Shown in pieces: positions 14,292-20,497 of a stretch of 27,069 nt of DNA; the first letter of the stretch is position 1, and each line of letters opens with the position of its first letter. Under the pieces are notes generated by a model. The model was not told the DNA's origin. It ran no database searches and saw nothing but the letters and a program-made list of their open reading frames with translations. Source of the stretch: Acholeplasmataceae bacterium UBA5617 (GTDB lineage Bacteria > Bacillota_I > Bacilli_A > Acholeplasmatales > Acholeplasmataceae). Made by a program: the position numbers and the translations under genes. Location of the stretch: assembly GCA_002424575.1 (NCBI GenBank), contig DIKN01000126.1:1-27069 (forward strand). The letters are read 5' to 3'.

Positions 14292-14747
14292 ATGATTACA
14301 TTAGTCCCACTTAATCGCGACAATCTTTTTGACGTCATCAAGTTATCTGAAACGTTGACCGAAGAACAAAAAAAGTGTGTTGCCCCCAACGTGATATCGA
14401 TCGCACAAGCATACGTCAATCCTCAAGCGTGGCCAAATGCCATCTATGATGATGATAAGCTTGTCGGTTTTGTCATGCTCGCACTCTCTGATGACGATAT
14501 CCCTGAAGATGATCAACCTTCTTATTTTTTATGGCGGTTTATGATCAAAAAGGATGAACAATCCAAAGGCTATGGAAAACAAGTCTTAGACCTTCTGATC
14601 AAAAAGGCGAGAGAAGATCATCAAAAATATCTCTACACATCTTGCCATATTGAAGGGGATATGCCCTACCAGTTTTATATGCGTTATGGATTTATCGATA
14701 CGCATATGTTTGATGATGGCGAAGAAATTTTAAAATATAAATTATAA
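14292..14747 (+). CDS. GNAT acetyltransferase, spermine/spermidine type (BltD-like)
   Basis: The protein has 151 residues. The order NRDNLFDVIKL, VAPNVISIAQAYV, PNAIYDDDKLVGFVML and YFLWRFMIKKDEQSKGYGKQ follows polyamine acetyltransferases such as BltD. QSKGYG is the acetyl-CoA loop, and YMRYGF is near the C-terminus. It probably acetylates polyamines or a similar amine. AAGGAG (14277-14282) fixes ATG 14292; upstream ATGs at 14268 and 14274 lack ribosome sites. The GH20-like gene follows 19 bases later and is probably co-transcribed. Confidence 0.8.
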   Translation: MITLVPLNRDNLFDVIKLSETLTEEQKKCVAPNVISIAQAYVNPQAWPNAIYDDDKLVGFVMLALSDDDIPEDDQPSYFLWRFMIKKDEQSKGYGKQVLDLLIKKAREDHQKYLYTSCHIEGDMPYQFYMRYGFIDTHMFDDGEEILKYKL

Positions 14748-14766
14748 CAGATAAAGGAGCACAGAC

Positions 14767-16647
14767 ATGAATTTATATCCAGAAGTAAAACGTTATGAAA
14801 AAAGAGAGGGGTATTTTGAACATCGGCTTGTTCAACTCTTAATTGCTCATAATAAAATCTCTGAGACAGTCACGTATGATGGTAAGGGTTTGTTTCAATT
14901 TGTAGGCGAAGAGGATCATCATCAAGCAATCATGCTCGTAGATCCCAAACTCGGTGAGGAAGCTTACACCATTGAAGTGACTGAAGATGGTATTACGATG
15001 AAGCATTCGACCAAAAAAGGTGCTTTTTATGCACTCATCACCCTCTATCAAATCCTTTCTCAAATGCCAGATAAAGGCATTCCATGTCTTTATATCGAAG
15101 ATGAACCAGAGCTTAAAGTGAGAGGTTATATGCTTGATATCGCACGCAATAAAGTGCCTAAATTACAGACATTGATGGCCATCGTTGATCTCTTAGCTGA
15201 ACTCAAATACAATCATTTCGAACTCTATGTTGAAGGACTTGCTTTTTACTACCCATCATTTAAAGATTTATACCATACACGTATGACACCATTTAAGCCT
15301 TCTGAATTCAAGAAACTCGAAGCTTATGCCAATCAAAACATGATTGATCTTGTCCCATGCCATAATGGACTTGGACATATGACGGAATGGTTAACGCATT
15401 ATCCTGAACTCGCCATCATGCCAGATGGCATGTTCATGTGGGGTGCTCATCGAAGCGCATCGACCATCAACCCACTTGATCCCAAAAGTCTTGAACTTGT
15501 TGAACGCTTTTATAAAGATGCACTAAGATCGTCTCATTCATCGTATTTCCATATGAATTTAGATGAACCTTATGAACTTGGACACGGAAAGACCAAAGAA
15601 GTTGCCGATCAGATTGGTGTTGGACAGCTTTACTTGGATTATGTATTAAAGTTAGCTGCTTTCATGAAGAAAAATAAGCGAACACCGCTGATTTGGGGTG
15701 ATGTGCTCAATCATTATCCTGAAACATTAGAAAAGCTACCGAAAGACATCATCTTTGTCGATTGGGGCTATGATAAAGATTATCCATTTGAACGCACGTT
15801 GAAACGTTTAGGTGATCTTGGTGTCTCCTTTATGGCTGCACCTGGAACATCATCTTGGAATAGCATCACAGGACGTACATCGTCGATGATTGAAAACATA
15901 AAACAGGCATGCATCCATACGAAACGCAATCATGGATTGGGGATCTTACTCACCGATTGGGGTGATTTTGGGCATCTTCAAACCAATGTGATCAGCTTAC
16001 CTGCAATCGTTTATGCTGGACTTGAATCATGGAGAAGCCATACCTCAAATACCAACAGCATCCGATACTTTATCGATCATAAAGTCTTTAACCATGCCAC
16101 TCATTATAACTTTGGACAAATTTTACTCGACATGGGCAATTATGTCGATTTAGAACAACGTTATATGTCCAATGGGACTCAGATTATGTCTATCCTTTGG
16201 CAAGCGAAATATTTTGATCAAAACAATCTTGCTAAATCCATCAAAGAGGCTTTTGCTAAACATCCCTATGGGCATGATGACTTTTATAAAACGATTCAAC
16301 CACGTTTTCAAATGTGGCGCGATCAGGTAAAACGTTGTATTGCACGAAATAACAATGCGTATCTCTATCGTGAGGAGATATTACTATCGATTGATATGCT
16401 TGAGATGCTCATTTCGATCATTCGTTTGCAAAATAAGGCATGTCGTGGTGAAGAATACATCAAATTAATTAAATATGTCAAAGTTAAGTATGTGCACATG
16501 ATGCGTGCATTCATCAGAAACTGGAAGATGCGCAATAAGTTCAGTAAATTGGTTGAATCCGTTGAACCTCTGTTGATCTATGATAAATACATTGAAAATC
16601 TTGTTCCCGATGTGATGTATCAAGAATATACGTCCGTGAAACATTAA
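14767..16647 (+). CDS. GH20-like beta-N-acetylhexosaminidase, cytoplasmic
   Basis: The protein has 626 residues. Residues about 1-110 form the GH20b N-terminal domain (EEAYTIEVTEDGITMKHS, then GAFYALITLYQIL). A TIM barrel spans about 115-420, starting VRGYMLDIARNKVP. The catalytic pair is Asp266-Glu267 in HMNLDEPYEL; GH20 uses this pair in substrate-assisted cleavage, Glu as acid/base. TDWGDFGH lies on a later strand, and the last 200 residues are helical. No signal peptide, so it should trim N-acetylglucosamine or N-acetylgalactosamine from imported or internal glycans. The usual GGDE context is LDEP here, a divergent subgroup. AAAGGAG lies 10 bases upstream of the start. Confidence 0.8.
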   Translation: MNLYPEVKRYEKREGYFEHRLVQLLIAHNKISETVTYDGKGLFQFVGEEDHHQAIMLVDPKLGEEAYTIEVTEDGITMKHSTKKGAFYALITLYQILSQMPDKGIPCLYIEDEPELKVRGYMLDIARNKVPKLQTLMAIVDLLAELKYNHFELYVEGLAFYYPSFKDLYHTRMTPFKPSEFKKLEAYANQNMIDLVPCHNGLGHMTEWLTHYPELAIMPDGMFMWGAHRSASTINPLDPKSLELVERFYKDALRSSHSSYFHMNLDEPYELGHGKTKEVADQIGVGQLYLDYVLKLAAFMKKNKRTPLIWGDVLNHYPETLEKLPKDIIFVDWGYDKDYPFERTLKRLGDLGVSFMAAPGTSSWNSITGRTSSMIENIKQACIHTKRNHGLGILLTDWGDFGHLQTNVISLPAIVYAGLESWRSHTSNTNSIRYFIDHKVFNHATHYNFGQILLDMGNYVDLEQRYMSNGTQIMSILWQAKYFDQNNLAKSIKEAFAKHPYGHDDFYKTIQPRFQMWRDQVKRCIARNNNAYLYREEILLSIDMLEMLISIIRLQNKACRGEEYIKLIKYVKVKYVHMMRAFIRNWKMRNKFSKLVESVEPLLIYDKYIENLVPDVMYQEYTSVKH

Positions 16648-16694
16648 TCCTTGAACAATTGATCAAAACATCACGGGTATCATCTCTTTCTATT

Positions 16695-16703
16695 TGTTAA
16701 AAT
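16695..16703 (+). promoter_or_regulatory. Putative extended -10 promoter of the AraC-type regulator
   Basis: TGTTAAAAT fits TGn plus TAAAAT. The leader would be only about 12 bases, just containing the GGAAGG ribosome site. No good -35 box. Confidence 0.4.
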
Positions 16704-16721
16704 GATTGTGGAAGGTGTCAT

Positions 16722-17576
16722 ATGGACAGTATCAGACGATTGAACCAAGCGATGGACTATATCGAAGACCATCTCATAGACCGCATCGATTATGAAGCGA
16801 TTGACCGCATCACGTGTTGCCCTTCAGGACTCTTTTCACGGATGTTTTCTGTGTTAGCAGGAATGCCTATCAGTGAATATATTCGGAAAAGAAGATTGTC
16901 TTTAGCAGCGCTCGATTTGAAGGATGGACGGTCGGTGATTGAGGTTTCCATGAAGTACGGTTATGAGTCACCCGATGCATTCTCTCAAGCATTCAAGAAG
17001 ATGCATCGTGTCACACCACGAGATGTCATCAAAGATCAATCCATGCTGATTCATGTTCCTAAAATGAGCTTTTCAATGACCATGGAAGGGGTAAGAAGCA
17101 TGAAGTATCAATTGATTCAAAGAGAGGCGTTTACTGTGCTAGGACGCTCAATTAAGACGTCTTCAGAAGACAACATGAAACATGGCACAATTTCAACATT
17201 TTGGCAAGAAGCACCGACACAAGGTCTAGAAAGTAAGTTATGTAAACTTAATGATGATCGACCATTCCTTGGTGTATGTTATGGCATGGAAAATGATGGT
17301 CATTTTCGTTACATGATTGGTGTGGAAACGAAAAAGACGGATGCAACACTAGAACAGCTTGTGATACCCGCTTCGACATGGGCGGTCTTCGAATCGATTG
17401 GACCCATGCCTGATGCGATTCAGCGGGTATGGCGCTCGATTTATGAAGATTTCTTTCCTTCATCGGGATATCGACATGCAGGGACCCCTGATTTTGAATC
17501 GTATCCAGAAAGTGGATCGGATCGACAAGATTATCGATGCGAAGTATGGATTCCGGTTGTGAAGAGTCACGAATAG
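16722..17576 (+). CDS. AraC-family regulator with GyrI-like effector domain
   Basis: The protein has 284 residues. Residues about 5-105 are the tandem AraC helix-turn-helix (IDRITCCPSGLFSRMF, then IEVSMKYGYESPDAFSQAFKK and THRVTPRDV-like HRVTPRDV end). Residues about 125-281 are a GyrI-like small-molecule domain (MKYQLIQREAFTVLGRSI, then CEVWIPV at the end). This order, DNA-binding first, is that of Rob and of other multidrug-sensing regulators. It is transcribed alone; no adjacent target gene is obvious, so its regulon lies elsewhere or includes the GH20-like gene upstream. Confidence 0.88.
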   Translation: MDSIRRLNQAMDYIEDHLIDRIDYEAIDRITCCPSGLFSRMFSVLAGMPISEYIRKRRLSLAALDLKDGRSVIEVSMKYGYESPDAFSQAFKKMHRVTPRDVIKDQSMLIHVPKMSFSMTMEGVRSMKYQLIQREAFTVLGRSIKTSSEDNMKHGTISTFWQEAPTQGLESKLCKLNDDRPFLGVCYGMENDGHFRYMIGVETKKTDATLEQLVIPASTWAVFESIGPMPDAIQRVWRSIYEDFFPSSGYRHAGTPDFESYPESGSDRQDYRCEVWIPVVKSHE

Positions 17577-17592
17577 ATTAAATAATCATTCG

Positions 17593-17620
17593 AGTGAAGA
17601 TGCAAGTCTTCACTTTTTTT
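17593..17620 (+). terminator. Intrinsic terminator
   Basis: AGTGAAGA (17593-17600) pairs with TCTTCACT (17607-17614), 6-base loop, followed by seven T. Confidence 0.9.
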
Positions 17621-17644
17621 CTGGCTGCAAATAAGGGGGTGTCA

Positions 17645-17653
17645 TGTTAAAAT
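17645..17653 (+). promoter_or_regulatory. Putative extended -10 promoter of the GDPD/dNK operon
   Basis: TGTTAAAAT is identical to the element at 16695. Transcription would start near 17660, 30 bases before ATG 17691; this argues against the upstream ATG at 17667 as the main start. Confidence 0.45.
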
Positions 17654-17690
17654 AAGACTATAGCCTATGTTTAATCCACTTGAGGTTTCT

Positions 17691-18374
17691 ATGAAAATCA
17701 TCGCACACCGAGGACTATCCTCTCATGCACCAGAAAACACTATCAAAGCATTCGAATTAGCCGGAAAAGAACAACGTTTTTTCGGCATCGAATGTGACAT
17801 ACATGAAACAAAAGATCATCAGTTTGTCGTCATCCATGATGAAAACTTGAAACGCATGGCAAATGTTGATCAGAAAATAAAAGATATGACATTGAATGAA
17901 ATCAAAAGTTATCTGATCACATCAGGTAACCACGTAAAGAATTATCCCAATCTCGTTGTTCCTACATTAGAAGAATATTTAGAAATTTGTATCTATTATG
18001 ATAAGGTTGCAGTGATTGAGATTAAGGGTGTAGCCGATATGACATCGCTAACCGATGTGATCAACATGATTGAAAATCACATGGGACTTAAGGCGATGGT
18101 CATTTCATTTAACATGAATTATCTCAAGTATATTCGTGCTCTATCATCAGAAATCGAGTTACAACTTCTTCTTGGTGAACTGACAGAAGAAGTGATTTAT
18201 GATGCACGGGTGAATAGAATCGACTTATCCTTATGGTATGAAGCGATCACGCCTGAACTTGTTAAAAGACTTAAAAAAGAAGGTTTTCGTATCGCGGTTT
18301 ATACCGTCAATGATAATAAAGAAGTGATGAAACTTGCAAAAATGGGTATTGATTACCTTACAACCGATCAATAG
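17691..18374 (+). CDS. Glycerophosphodiester phosphodiesterase (GDPD family)
   Basis: The protein has 227 residues. Catalytic elements are His6-Arg7 in IIAHRGLS, PENT, GIECDIHETKD (metal-binding Glu and Asp) and VVIHDENLKRM with the second His. VIEIKG and AVYTVND are later barrel strands. The enzyme hydrolyses glycerophosphodiesters to glycerol-3-phosphate and an alcohol; lacking a signal peptide, this one is cytoplasmic. TGAGGT (17680-17685) supports ATG 17691; ATG 17667 has no ribosome site. The deoxynucleoside kinase gene begins 9 bases downstream. Confidence 0.9.
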   Translation: MKIIAHRGLSSHAPENTIKAFELAGKEQRFFGIECDIHETKDHQFVVIHDENLKRMANVDQKIKDMTLNEIKSYLITSGNHVKNYPNLVVPTLEEYLEICIYYDKVAVIEIKGVADMTSLTDVINMIENHMGLKAMVISFNMNYLKYIRALSSEIELQLLLGELTEEVIYDARVNRIDLSLWYEAITPELVKRLKKEGFRIAVYTVNDNKEVMKLAKMGIDYLTTDQ

Positions 18375-18383
18375 GAGGGCAAA

Positions 18384-18986
18384 ATGAAAATCGCAGTAGG
18401 TGGCATGATTGCCTCAGGAAAATCAACACTGGTCAGCCGTTTAGGGAAAGCCTTAAATTTACCTGTCATGGAAGAGTTTGAACGTGATGATGAAGTATTC
18501 AATACTCTTCTTCGATGGCTTTATGAACAAAAAGAAAATGTTGAAATGCTCCTTCAAATCTATTTCATTCATAACCATTGGCTCAATCAAGTGAAGTATG
18601 AAGGATCATTTATCGTCGATCGTGATTTGGTGGAACATTGGCTTTTTGCACAGCACAATTTAAAGCGCATGCCGACCGTGATGAACATGTATAATGGTGT
18701 CTTTCATGCGTACATGAATCAAGTGAGAAAACCTGATTTATACATCATTTTGGATGTTGACTGGCGCAATTTTGAACAGCGTATTATGGACCGTGGGCGG
18801 CAACAAGAAATCGATAATTTTGATAAGAATAAACCATACTTTAAAGAATTGATGAGTGATTACACGACAAAAATCGTAGCACAGTGTACCGTGTATGATA
18901 TTCCTTATATCATCATCAATACCAACGGTATCAGTGAAGATGAAGTCTTCAAACAAGCACTCAGTGCGATTCAAAAGATTCAATAA
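18384..18986 (+). CDS. Deoxynucleoside kinase (deoxyadenosine/deoxycytidine kinase type)
   Basis: The protein has 200 residues. Walker A is GGMIASGKST (6-15); the substrate-binding EEF follows at 30-32. Asp79-Arg80 in IVDRDLVEHW is the DR motif, and the lid arginines lie in QRIMDRGRQQE (132-142). This set is that of the dNK/dGK family, which phosphorylates deoxynucleosides for salvage; mollicutes depend on this because they lack full nucleotide synthesis. Base preference cannot be read from sequence. AGGAGGG lies 6 bases before the start; it is the second gene of the GDPD operon. Confidence 0.88.
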   Translation: MKIAVGGMIASGKSTLVSRLGKALNLPVMEEFERDDEVFNTLLRWLYEQKENVEMLLQIYFIHNHWLNQVKYEGSFIVDRDLVEHWLFAQHNLKRMPTVMNMYNGVFHAYMNQVRKPDLYIILDVDWRNFEQRIMDRGRQQEIDNFDKNKPYFKELMSDYTTKIVAQCTVYDIPYIIINTNGISEDEVFKQALSAIQKIQ

Positions 18987-18988
18987 AG

Positions 18989-19018
18989 GCGATAAACTTG
19001 GCGTTTATCGCTTTTTTT
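18989..19018 (+). terminator. Intrinsic terminator
   Basis: GCGATAAAC (18989-18997) pairs perfectly with GTTTATCGC (19003-19011), 5-base loop, followed by seven T. Confidence 0.92.
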
Positions 19019-19067
19019 ATGCATGATAACCTTCTTTTTAGCTCTTTTTTTATCATCCTGATGTAAA

Positions 19068-19100
19068 ATGGTTTCACCACCCACAAGAAGGTGAAACCAT
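19068..19100. repeat. 11-base perfect inverted repeat over the ribosome site and start codon
   Basis: ATGGTTTCACC (19068-19078) is the exact inverse of GGTGAAACCAT (19090-19100), with an 11-base spacer. The right arm covers the AAGGTG ribosome site and the first two bases of ATG 19099; the left arm overlaps a TAAAAT -10-like box (19064-19069). It may be an operator or a start-blocking hairpin. Confidence 0.65.
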
Positions 19101-19413
19101 GAAAAGACGCATGAAAATCATTTCGATCTTTCTATTCATTTGGCTTGTATGTCTTTCAACAGATTTGTTTTTAGCACAAAGACATCAAGCCCCAGTCTTT
19201 TGTGTTGAAATGACCATGGATGAGGTGGATGGAAAAAGGTATGTTGGTCTTTTTTACCAGGTTTATCATGTCTTGGTGATTGAAGAGGATGCAGTTGAGG
19301 TTGACCTTTATGTTGTAGTTCCTTGGTTTTATCGTTATGATGATGTTGTTCGGGAGATGGAGATCTCCCTTCTTTTTTATCTTTCTATCTCGATCATGAT
19401 GATTAGCATATAA
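19099..19413 (+). CDS. Small membrane-anchored protein of unknown function, altered C-terminus
   Basis: The protein has 104 residues. Residues 6-24 are a hydrophobic helix, followed by DLFLAQRHQAPVFC, a juxtamembrane segment I associate with small hypothetical proteins of Firmicutes that end in a WFxxY-type sequence. That point is reached here at 76-80 (WFYRY). The frame then runs on for 24 residues, straight through a terminator hairpin at 19352-19369. In the neighbouring frame TGA occurs at 19338 and 19341, exactly where such proteins would end. The tail is therefore probably the result of a one-base frameshift or sequencing error. The external part may be about 50 residues. Function unknown. 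Confidence 0.55.
   Translation: MKRRMKIISIFLFIWLVCLSTDLFLAQRHQAPVFCVEMTMDEVDGKRYVGLFYQVYHVLVIEEDAVEVDLYVVVPWFYRYDDVVREMEISLLFYLSISIMMISI
19352..19378 (+). terminator. Intrinsic terminator inside the annotated reading frame
   Basis: GGGAGA (19352-19357) pairs with TCTCCC (19364-19369), 6-base loop, then TTCTTTTTT. It lies before the stop codon of the small membrane protein frame. Confidence 0.8.
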
Positions 19414-19498
19414 TGGCTTAAGAAAGCGATATTATACTTTTAGACTGATAATTTATTCTCATAATATTAGCCAAGATTTCGAGGAAGAAGCGAGGATG

Positions 19499-19507
19499 TG
19501 TTATAAT
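19499..19507 (+). promoter_or_regulatory. Extended -10 promoter of the S51 peptidase gene
   Basis: TGTTATAAT is a perfect TATAAT with the TGn extension. A weak -35 (TTCGAG, 19478-19483) lies 18 bases upstream. The leader is about 115 bases. Confidence 0.55.
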
Positions 19508-19513
19508 AGATGA

Positions 19514-19606
19514 GGTGAGTCATCATCAATCACCATGAGAGGTAGAGATGGTTTGAAATGGTTATCCATTGATCTATACACAAGAGTCGTGACGTTTCAT
19601 GTGTAT
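19514..19606 (+). promoter_or_regulatory. Possible structured leader before the S51 peptidase gene
   Basis: GGTGA (19514-19518) can pair with TCACC (19530-19534), and ATACACA (19576-19582) with TGTGTAT (19600-19606). The last stem lies 10 bases before TAAGGAGG. It matches no riboswitch class I know. Confidence 0.3.
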
Positions 19607-19629
19607 CCCATTCTTAAGGAGGAATCATC

Positions 19630-20310
19630 ATGATTAATATTTTAATGAGCAGAAGTATTTTAGGTTCAAAAGAACTTGTGAATGAACTTGAACACGTGAT
19701 CAAAAAGGAACACAAGGTTGCTATTTTGCTTTATTCTTTTTTTGATAAAGATTTACCGACACAAGCTGATTATGAACAATATTATGCATCTGATGGTGAA
19801 TATGTTCAAAAGATGGTGGATAGTTTCTCACCCTATGGGATTCCATCTTCACACATATCTTTTATTGATTATTATCACGATTCGCATGAGGTCGCAAAAA
19901 AGAAAATCGAAGATGCAGACATCATCTATTTTCCCGGTGGTGCGCCCGATCTTATGATGAAGCGTATTAACGAAAAAGATTTAAAGCACAGTCTCGAGGA
20001 TCATCAAAAAATATACATTGGTTCATCTGCAGGTGCCATGATTCAGTTTAAAACCTACCATATTTCCAAGGACTATGATTATGAACGTTTTTCCTACGAA
20101 GAAGGACTTCATTTGCTTCAAGGATTTTCGGTTGAAGTTCATTACCGCAGACGCAAAAAACAAAAAGCAGCGATGCGCAAAGTTTTTCGTGCATTTCATC
20201 ACCCAATCTTAACGATTCCAGATGATGGTGCGATTATGATTCATGACGATGAGATCACATTGATTGAAACGGCTGATGTCATGTACGATCATCGAGGGAT
20301 CTTCCGCTAA
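19630..20310 (+). CDS. Peptidase S51-family protein (peptidase E-like)
   Basis: The protein has 226 residues. DIIYFPGGAPDLMM (97-110) and GSSAGAM with nucleophile Ser133 (131-137) are hallmarks of peptidase E/cyanophycinase. FHHP with the likely catalytic His and IPDDGAIMI follow. S51 enzymes such as PepE cleave N-terminal Asp dipeptides; the exact substrate here is unknown. It is cytoplasmic. TAAGGAGG lies 8 bases upstream of the start. It is a single-gene unit with a leader of about 115 bases and a terminator at 20351. Confidence 0.85.
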   Translation: MINILMSRSILGSKELVNELEHVIKKEHKVAILLYSFFDKDLPTQADYEQYYASDGEYVQKMVDSFSPYGIPSSHISFIDYYHDSHEVAKKKIEDADIIYFPGGAPDLMMKRINEKDLKHSLEDHQKIYIGSSAGAMIQFKTYHISKDYDYERFSYEEGLHLLQGFSVEVHYRRRKKQKAAMRKVFRAFHHPILTIPDDGAIMIHDDEITLIETADVMYDHRGIFR

Positions 20311-20349
20311 GATTGAAAATAGTTTCATTTCTTTTCAAGTTAAACAAAG

Positions 20350-20372
20350 AAGAAGCATAGCTTCTTTTTTTT
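20350..20372 (+). terminator. Intrinsic terminator
   Basis: AGAAGC (20351-20356) pairs with GCTTCT (20360-20365), ATA loop, stem extended by A-T pairs, then a run of T. Confidence 0.75.
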
Positions 20373-20389
20373 ACTCCTTCAATGAAAAT

Positions 20390-20401
20390 GAAAACGGTTT
20401 A
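20390..20401. promoter_or_regulatory. LacI-type operator O1
   Basis: GAAAACGGTTTA matches GAAANCGNTTTC at 9 of 10 fixed bases, 13 bases centre to centre from O2. Confidence 0.55.
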
Positions 20402-20415
20402 CGAAATCGATTTCG
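20402..20415. promoter_or_regulatory. LacI-type operator O2, perfect palindrome
   Basis: CGAAATCGATTTCG is a perfect 14-base palindrome and matches GAAANCGNTTTC at all fixed bases. It sits 18 bases before the -35 box. Confidence 0.8.
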
Positions 20416-20432
20416 AAATGCTCATTTTTTCC

Positions 20433-20461
20433 TTTACAAATCCTTTTTGATGAAGTAGACT
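20433..20461 (+). promoter_or_regulatory. Promoter of the beta-glucan operon
   Basis: TTTACA (20433-20438) and TAGACT (20456-20461) are spaced by 17 bases. Transcription would begin near 20468, at the edge of operator O3. Confidence 0.55.
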
Positions 20462-20469
20462 ATTAAATA

Positions 20470-20483
20470 GGAAACCGATTTCC
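20470..20483. promoter_or_regulatory. LacI-type operator O3 at the transcription start
   Basis: GGAAACCGATTTCC matches the consensus fully and is centred 68 bases from O2. With O2 it brackets the promoter, a layout that permits looping or roadblock repression. Confidence 0.8.
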
Positions 20484-20497
20484 GAGAGGTGTCAAGG

